This document shows positions 58,778 to 64,000 of a stretch of DNA of 64,000 nt, piece by piece; within the stretch, counting starts at the first letter, position 1, and the number at the start of each line of letters is the position of its first letter. The notes under the pieces were generated by a model. It did not search any database. It was not told the DNA's origin and was given only the letters and a program-made list of their open reading frames with translations. The DNA is from Bryum argenteum. Taxonomy: Eukaryota > Streptophyta > Bryopsida > Bryales > Bryaceae. Made by a program: the position numbers and the translations under genes. Location of the stretch: assembly GCA_037043015.1 (NCBI GenBank), contig CM073321.1, positions 43,668,420-43,732,419 of the forward strand, in the 5' to 3' direction.

Positions 58778-59092
58778 CTGTTTTAGAAGGAGACGAAACT
58801 TATAAGAAGACTAAGAAGAATTAGCTCGACTCAAGCTAAAAGGCCATGGACAAAATACAAATTGTAGAGATTTAAGCATGAGACCGTTTAGCTCGACTCG
58901 AGCTAAACGAGCATGAGACCGTTTAGCTCGACTCGAGCTAAACGAGCATGAGACCGTTTAGCTCGATTCGAGCTAAACAAGCAGGAGACCGTTTAGCTCG
59001 AATCGAGCTAAACATGCATGAGAGTGTTTAGCTCGAGTTGAGCTAAACGAGCATGAGCAGTTCCAATTGAAGGAATGGTGCGAGGTACTTAC
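58778..59092 (-). other. Copy B intron with six palindromes
   Basis: On the - strand it runs from GTAAGT to AAACAG. A site at 58820-58840 is followed by five sites at 58887, 58922, 58957, 58992 and 59027, exactly 35 bp apart, each with the flank AACGAGCATGAGACCG or near it. All are of the TTTAGCTCGA type. The copy A intron at the same position (3641-4049) has six TTCAACTCGA-type sites. Confidence 0.8.
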
Positions 59093-60434
59093 AATTCCAG
59101 CCAACAGTGGCTTTGTGCCACCCATAATCGATAAAAACTTCCCTCCCGAAGATGAGAACATCTTCAACACCCGACGATAGAACTCCAATTGCAGCTCGGT
59201 GTCACTAAGACCAAGGTCGTGTTCTCTGTACGCGCCGGGCTTCGAGTAGAGGGGCAACTCTGGAGCGTAGAATACAGAGGGTATCGCATCCAACACACTC
59301 TGAGCATGGCTGCTCTTCTTGACAAGGAAGAGGAGGGGGAGCACGTGCTTCTCTGAAGTTTTTCCCTCTGCAATGCCGTTGAAACGCTCGTTCTTTGGTC
59401 GGCATGTAGTTGGCTGCCTTGTGAGAGTACTCGTCCTTCAACTTCTTGTCGAAGTAAACCACTGCCTGGCAGTGACGGTCGACGTTGGAGGTGATGAACA
59501 TCCAAACCTCGGGATTCTTGATGTGAGGATCGGTCACGGTGTCTGCCCACACATCAAGGAATTCTTGGAAGTATGGACTCTCCGTGTCGTCCACTCTACT
59601 TCCACTCCCTGGAACAGCTCGCAAATCAATCAAGCCTAAATCACACTTGCTAGATTGGTTCCAGGCGTAGTTCTTGTCCCAAATCCCGAATTTGAATTCG
59701 GAAGAGTAAAAGAGCCGCGTGTAAACAATTGGTGCAGGAGGTTCAAATGTCCCTTTGACATCGAGCAACTTCTTGAAGAACTCGGCTGCATATTCCGAAA
59801 TCTCTGCTGCACTCCTATTCTTCGTCTGCTTTTGGCGGTAGAGGGTGAAGAACGAGTCGCCCGGGACCGAGAGAAGCATGGACATAGTCTGACGAGTCAG
59901 ATTGTATTCCACCTTAAATTTCCTCGAGTTGTCGACGTCGAAGTGCCACTCGGAGTCGAACAAACCGAGCGAGGGCTTGAGGTTGTGCAATTCCCTCGCG
60001 ATAGTGTTCTTCCTCTTCCGATTCTCGACCCACTGCTTTGCACTCATACAGTGGAAGTATTTCTTCGCAGGCTTCCTCACGGCGACCTTTGGGTAGGGCA
60101 ACGTTCGATCCGGAGTCTCGTTCAGCAAGTGCTGCGCCAACACCTCGAGGTTCTCCGTGTCTAACTGCCCCATTCCCTTGAAGAACTCCCTGTTCAAGGT
60201 GAACTTCTTTGAGGCGGTTTCCCAATCTTTCGCCTGATTGAATGGGAGCTCGGTGTCGGGGTTGATCAGCTCTCCAAGACTATAGTCTGTGATAAACCTC
60301 TTCTACAACTCGTAGACGTTGTCCGGAGATGTGATGATGAGGAGCTCGTTGCGAAGGTCGGACGGTCTGACGATCTTGTCCTTCACGTTATTGTTGATGC
60401 TGATGAACCTCTTCACCATAGCAGCCGCGAATGC
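59093..60434 (-). pseudogene. Copy B ORF2: unknown conserved protein, decayed
   Basis: The exon runs from an AG acceptor (60435-60436) to a GTAAGT donor (59092). It encodes VKRFISINNNVKDKIV, LINPDTE, NREFFKGMGQ, YPKVAVRKPAKKYF, PGDSFFTLYRQ, AAEFFKKLLDVKG, DLRAVPGSGSRV and DTELQLEFYRRVLKMF, matching copy A ORF2 throughout. TAG at 60303-60305 falls where copies A and C have Trp (A: DVWSEL; C: YAWSEK). A frame change is needed near 59390, where reading shifts from KERAF to NGIAEGKTSEKHVLPLLFLV. Unknown function. Confidence 0.65.
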
Positions 60435-60571
60435 CTGCACCAAAGCCAAACGATTAAGAAACAACCTATGCTGTTTTAGCTCGAGTCGAGCTAAAACGAC
60501 ATCCCCAAAAACGTCGACAGAGAATGCAAACAACGCCAACCAGAAAAAGAAAAGAACAAGTAATCTCATAC
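60435..60571 (-). other. Copy B intron with one palindrome
   Basis: On the - strand it runs from GTATGA to GGTGCAG and holds a perfect palindrome at 60475-60495 (TTTAGCTCGA type). The position matches the copy A intron 2138-2285. Confidence 0.75.
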
Positions 60572-61870
60572 CTCATAACGCTTCCGGTTATCTACTTCAA
60601 CCGGTCTTTCACGTCGATGCGGCTTCTTCAGTTTTTGAGGGCGGCCATAGTCTTCCCAAACCTTTCTGGCGCCCATGATGTTCGTTGCCCATGAAGGTAT
60701 GAATGTCCCAGCATTGTTCGTCTTGTTGGCCATGGCCGACACGTCGAGAATCTTGCTAATGTCAAAATGCCACACAACATGGGCTTTCCGTGTATGAAGG
60801 GCAAGGATCTTCGAGTCGTCGATCTTCTTGTCACGAATCAACTGTTTCGCAGCCTCAACGTGGTGCTGCCCGTCGATAATTCGGAACCGACAAGATTGGA
60901 CCAGATCTTCCCAATGCCACATCTCAGGCTCATCTTTAATCTTCGGCATAATGATAATGGTTTGCCTGGAAGTAACATCGAGGGAATTCATCAAGATGTT
61001 CTTGTAATGCGCTATGCCGGCCGGTTCCAGAGATCGCACGATAAACCTTGGTTCGGCAGGGTCGAGCATGTCGATCGATACGTCAAGCGGATTGTCACGA
61101 CCGAAGACATAACACTCTGCACAGTTGTCCCAATAGTCCTTCAGAGACTTTGTCGCTTCTTCATACTTGATCTCCTTCTCCGAGACAGCCACGTTCATTG
61201 TAGGGTTCATGAACGTAAGTGCGCTGCCGGAGGATTTGCTCCTCTTGGAGCCAGAGCTGGATGAGATCGGGTTTGGCCGCTTCGTTCCCTGTACGCCTAG
61301 ACTTCCCTCTGGAGTGCCTAGACCCGACGGAGCATTCTCGGATGGAGCCTGCAACAGTAGACTCCCGGACCGTTTCATCGAAGCCTTGCCTTTTTTCTTT
61401 GCAGTCTCGAAATCAGATAGAGCCTTCCAGATCTGCGTAGTGTATGGAATGTACGATCTGACGAAGGCTTTCGGCGAAAACACATTAGGCTGCAATCTCG
61501 TGTCGATATGAAGAAGCTGAGTAGGATCGACCTTCTCGACCATATAGTTGCGGATGAAGTCGTGGGAGAAAAGGACTTCATTGGCGGGAAATACAATAGT
61601 GAAGACGAAACCTTCGACCTCCACTGCTTCGAACTTGATCAGGAGGAATTCGTCTTCATAAGTAACAAGTTCGATGAAGGTATCAAGACACAGAGGCAAA
61701 AATGCCCCGTGAGACCCCGATTGTTGATAGAAGAAGAAATGGGTCTTGTTCATCAGACGAATCGACCAAAACTTGATGGAATTTGTCTTGGGGGTCCACA
61801 ACCTCCCCCATTGCGGTCCACAGCAATAGCTGCAAGCGGATCGTCTGGTGCTTCGAGTTGAACTGGTGCA
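60572..61870 (-). CDS. Copy B ORF1: ParB/sulfiredoxin-like protein
   Basis: The largest open frame is 60572-61801 (about 410 codons). It encodes VFSPKAFVRSYIPYTTQIW, a Ser/Lys-rich nuclear-signal-like region (GSKRSKSSGS), KYEEATKSLKDYWDNCAECY, IVRSLEPAGIAHYKNILMNS, then CRFRIIDGQHHVEAAKQLI, the ParB/Srx-like box, then VVWHFDISKILDVSAMA and ATNIMGARKVWEDYGRP. Copy A ORF1 aligns over these blocks. An upstream frame (61683-61871) may be an exon or reflect a frameshift. The frame through the ParB-like part is open, unlike in copy A. ParB-family proteins recognise palindromic parS sites, and this one lies next to palindromes; a link is inference. Confidence 0.65.
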
Positions 61871-61933
61871 AGGAATCCCTCCAGGGCTTGCATGTTATAA
61901 GTGACCTGTGAATAACAAAATAACCGAAAGCGA

Positions 61934-61954
61934 ATTAGCTCGATTCGAGCTAAA
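61934..61954. repeat. Copy B palindrome near the ORF1 start
   Basis: ATTAGCTCGA, T, TCGAGCTAAA: one arm mismatch. It lies between the coding start and the large array. Confidence 0.85.
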
Positions 61955-62223
61955 TGAACACAACAGATGGGAACATCGATATGAAGTGGAGTATTACTTG
62001 AGAAACAGACTCTTGCTGCTCCACTTCCATGTCGATTTCAGGCTCGGCAGGTGCATTCGCAGCCATCTGAATAATTCTGGCAGTTTGTTTGGTTCTCGGC
62101 ATCACTGTCATTCAAAAAATGAGAATCACAATGCAAGATTCACAGGGGCAGTAGAACATCGTCATTATCTTGACGATCAAACCGGAAAGAACTTTAACAT
62201 GTTTAGATTAAGTGGCGAGATCA

Positions 62224-63104
62224 TTTAGCTCGAGTCGAGCTAAATGGGGTTAACCTGCAACAGGGCAGTAAGCCCATTTAGCTCGACTCGAGCTAAATGG
62301 TCACGGACCTCAAACAAGGTCGGGCCCATTTAGCTCGAGTCGAGCTAAATGGGCTTGACCTGCTACAGGGCAGTAAGCCCATTTAGCTGGACTCGAGCTA
62401 AATGGGCTTACTGCTCTGATTCAGAGTAGGCCCATTTAGCTCGACTCGAGCTAAATGGGCTTGACATCGTATAAGGTCCGTGACCATTTAGCTCGAGTCG
62501 AGCTAAATGGGCTTGACATCGTATAAGGTCCGTGACCATTTAGCTCGAGTCGAGCTAAATGGGCTTGCCCTGCCACAGTGCAGTAAGCCCATTTAGTTCG
62601 ATTCGAGCTAAATGAGCTTACAGCTCTGACTTAGTGCAAGCCCATTTAGCTCGACTCGAGCTAAATGAGCCTAACCTCGTATGAGGTCCGTGACCATTTA
62701 GCTCGAGTCGAGCTAAATGGGCTTGCCCTACCACAGTGCAGTCACGGACCTCATTCGATATCAGGCCTATTTAGCTCGAGTCGAGCTAAATGGTCACGGA
62801 CCTCATGCAATGTCAGGCCCACTTAGCTCGAGCCGAGCTAAATGGGCTTACCTTAAATCAGAGCAGTAAGCCCATTTAGCTCGACTCGAGCTAAATGGGT
62901 CTGACCTTGTTTGAGGTCCGTGACCATATAGCTCGAGTCGAGCTAAATGGGCTTCACCTGCCACACAGCAGAAAGCCCATTTAGCTCGAATCGAGCTAAA
63001 TGGTCACGTACCTCAAACAAGGTCAGGCCCATTTAGCTCGAGTCGAGCTAAATGGTCACGTACCTCAAACAAGGTCAGGCCCATTTAGCTCGGCTCGAGC
63101 TAAA
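62224..63104. repeat. Phased palindrome array upstream of copy B
   Basis: Seventeen sites of TTTAGCTCGA, one base, TCGAGCTAAA start at 62224, 62277, 62329, 62382, 62435, 62487, 62539, 62592, 62645, 62697, 62770, 62822, 62875, 62927, 62980, 63032 and 63084. Spacing is 52 or 53 bp except once 73 bp. Spacers of 31-32 bp begin and end with short inverted words (TGGGC/GCCCA or TGG/CCA) and come in both orientations: TCACGGACCTCAAACAAGGTC and its reverse complement both occur. Confidence 0.95.
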
Positions 63105-63152
63105 TGGGCTTGGTGGTCTTGGAGAATTAAATACTTTAATGAAGCTAACTTG

Positions 63153-63220
63153 GCATCGAGCTAAATGGGCATCGAGCTAAATGGGCATCGAGCTAAATGA
63201 GCACCGAGCTAAATGAGCTG
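63153..63220. repeat. Half-site tandem repeat beyond the array
   Basis: Four units of about 17 bp, each CATCGAGCTAAATGGG or CACCGAGCTAAATGAG. Each unit holds only the right half of the palindrome. Confidence 0.85.
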
Positions 63221-64000
63221 AAAGTTGAAGATGAGCAGAAAAACACAAATTTCGACGTGAAAAACACAAATCAGAAGACCTCCATTACTGAGCGAGCAAC
63301 ATTTCATAGCATTGTGCCCTGCATTGTACTGAAAATGCCACGAAAATGGAACTGAATCAAAAACCTAAAACTCAAGAAGTAGCAACTTACAATGAAGCTC
63401 GTCAGGAAATGCGCTGTAGATGGAGCAATGATGCGCGTCGAAATGCAGTCGAGAAAAGGAGGAGCCACAAGCGTCCGCAGGGGAAGGAGCTCGAAAAAAG
63501 CACGAAAAGCAGGAGGGGAGCAAAAAGAAGGAGGCGCGGAAGCAACAACAAGCGCAACAACAAGCGCAGGCGCAACAACAAGCGCGGGCGCACAGCAAGG
63601 GCGAAGAGCAGAAGGATCGCGAAGGCGGAGAGCAGGAGGAGAGGCGGAGCAGGAGGATCACGAAGGCGGACAAGAGGAGGATCGTGGAGGCGCAGAGGAG
63701 GGTCGCGAAGGCGGAGGAGGAAGCTGTCGGCGGGCGGGAAGAGCGTTGGCGGAGGAGGAAGCTGTCCGGCCTTTACTGGCCCACCGCCATTCGACGGCTG
63801 CCCGTGCTGCCCCCGCTGCACGGGGCTGCCCGGCCTGCCCGTGCTGCCCGGGTTTGTGGCGTTGGTTTTTTTTTTTTTTTTTTTTTTTGAATTTATGTTT
63901 TTTTTATTTGTTATTTGCTTTTACATTGAATTAGATTCGTTCATTTCTATGGTCAAAAATTAATTTAATACATACGAAATCAAAATAAGGTGAGAAATGA
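63221..64000. other. Low-complexity flank of copy B
   Basis: The stretch has a GC-rich Arg/Gly/Ala-coding-like repeat (AGCGCAACAACA and AGGAGG words, 63480-63780), a CCCGTGCTGCCC-type repeat (63800-63850) and a long poly-T tract (about 63868-63889). The open frames are repetitive and not called genes. Confidence 0.5.

Noticed and set aside
63346-63963. 205-codon Arg-rich frame near the right end
   Set aside because: It is composed of simple repeats and ends in a poly-T tract; two other frames and the opposite strand are also open.

Overview
The window looks like nuclear DNA of a green plant or streptophyte alga (inference). It holds spliceosomal GT-AG introns, an HMGB gene, a fragment of cytosolic ribosomal protein L7a (eL8), and a dense mix of Ty3/gypsy, hAT, MULE-like, CACTA-like, SINE and piggyBac-like remnants. 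No prokaryotic or organellar features were seen. I cannot name the species; a charophyte or bryophyte-type genome is my best guess.

The most striking content is a pair of related multi-exon units at the two ends of the window. Copy A lies on the + strand at about 1-7.62 kb. Copy B lies on the - strand at about 63.2-53.25 kb. A small third piece, C, is at about 8.6-8.9 kb. Both long copies keep the same order: a block of palindromes, a ParB/sulfiredoxin-like ORF, an unknown ORF, a Lys-rich and coiled-coil ORF, an FCP1/HAD-like ORF, and a last ORF. Introns sit at matching places. The palindromes are 10-bp arms around one base. They occur upstream and inside matching introns, and almost nowhere else in the window. 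Copy A uses the arm TTCAACTCGA and copy B uses TTTAGCTCGA; the differences are symmetric, so the palindrome is preserved in each copy. This looks like a self-contained element family whose palindromes co-vary with the copy. Both copies carry nonsense codons or frameshifts, at different positions, so both are probably decayed.

Between the two copies, from left to right: a - strand DDE-transposase-like pseudogene and a SWIM zinc-finger fragment (9.3-13.6 kb); a complete six-coding-exon HMGB gene (16.97-18.03 kb); a repeat-rich stretch with a G-rich minisatellite and a 362-bp TTAA-flanked piggyBac-like MITE (19.9-21.8 kb); an hAT/DUF659 transposase pseudogene abutted by a retrotransposon fragment (22.2-23.7 kb); a broken unknown gene (27.8-30.14 kb) cut by the 3' LTR of a large truncated Ty3/gypsy element (30.14-38.66 kb, - strand), which is itself broken by a CACTA-like end at 38665; a third ParB-like gene on the - strand whose five exons join in frame into 406 codons (47.09-40.73 kb), with a 3.9-kb intron that contains the RPL7a fragment and a GCCGGC-rich minisatellite; and a MULE-like transposase pseudogene (47.45-51.06 kb) followed by a SINE with a 12-bp target duplication, a second minisatellite and a second MULE tail.

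Only HMGB and the third ParB-like gene look potentially functional as host genes. The rest reads as mobile-element content in various states of decay.
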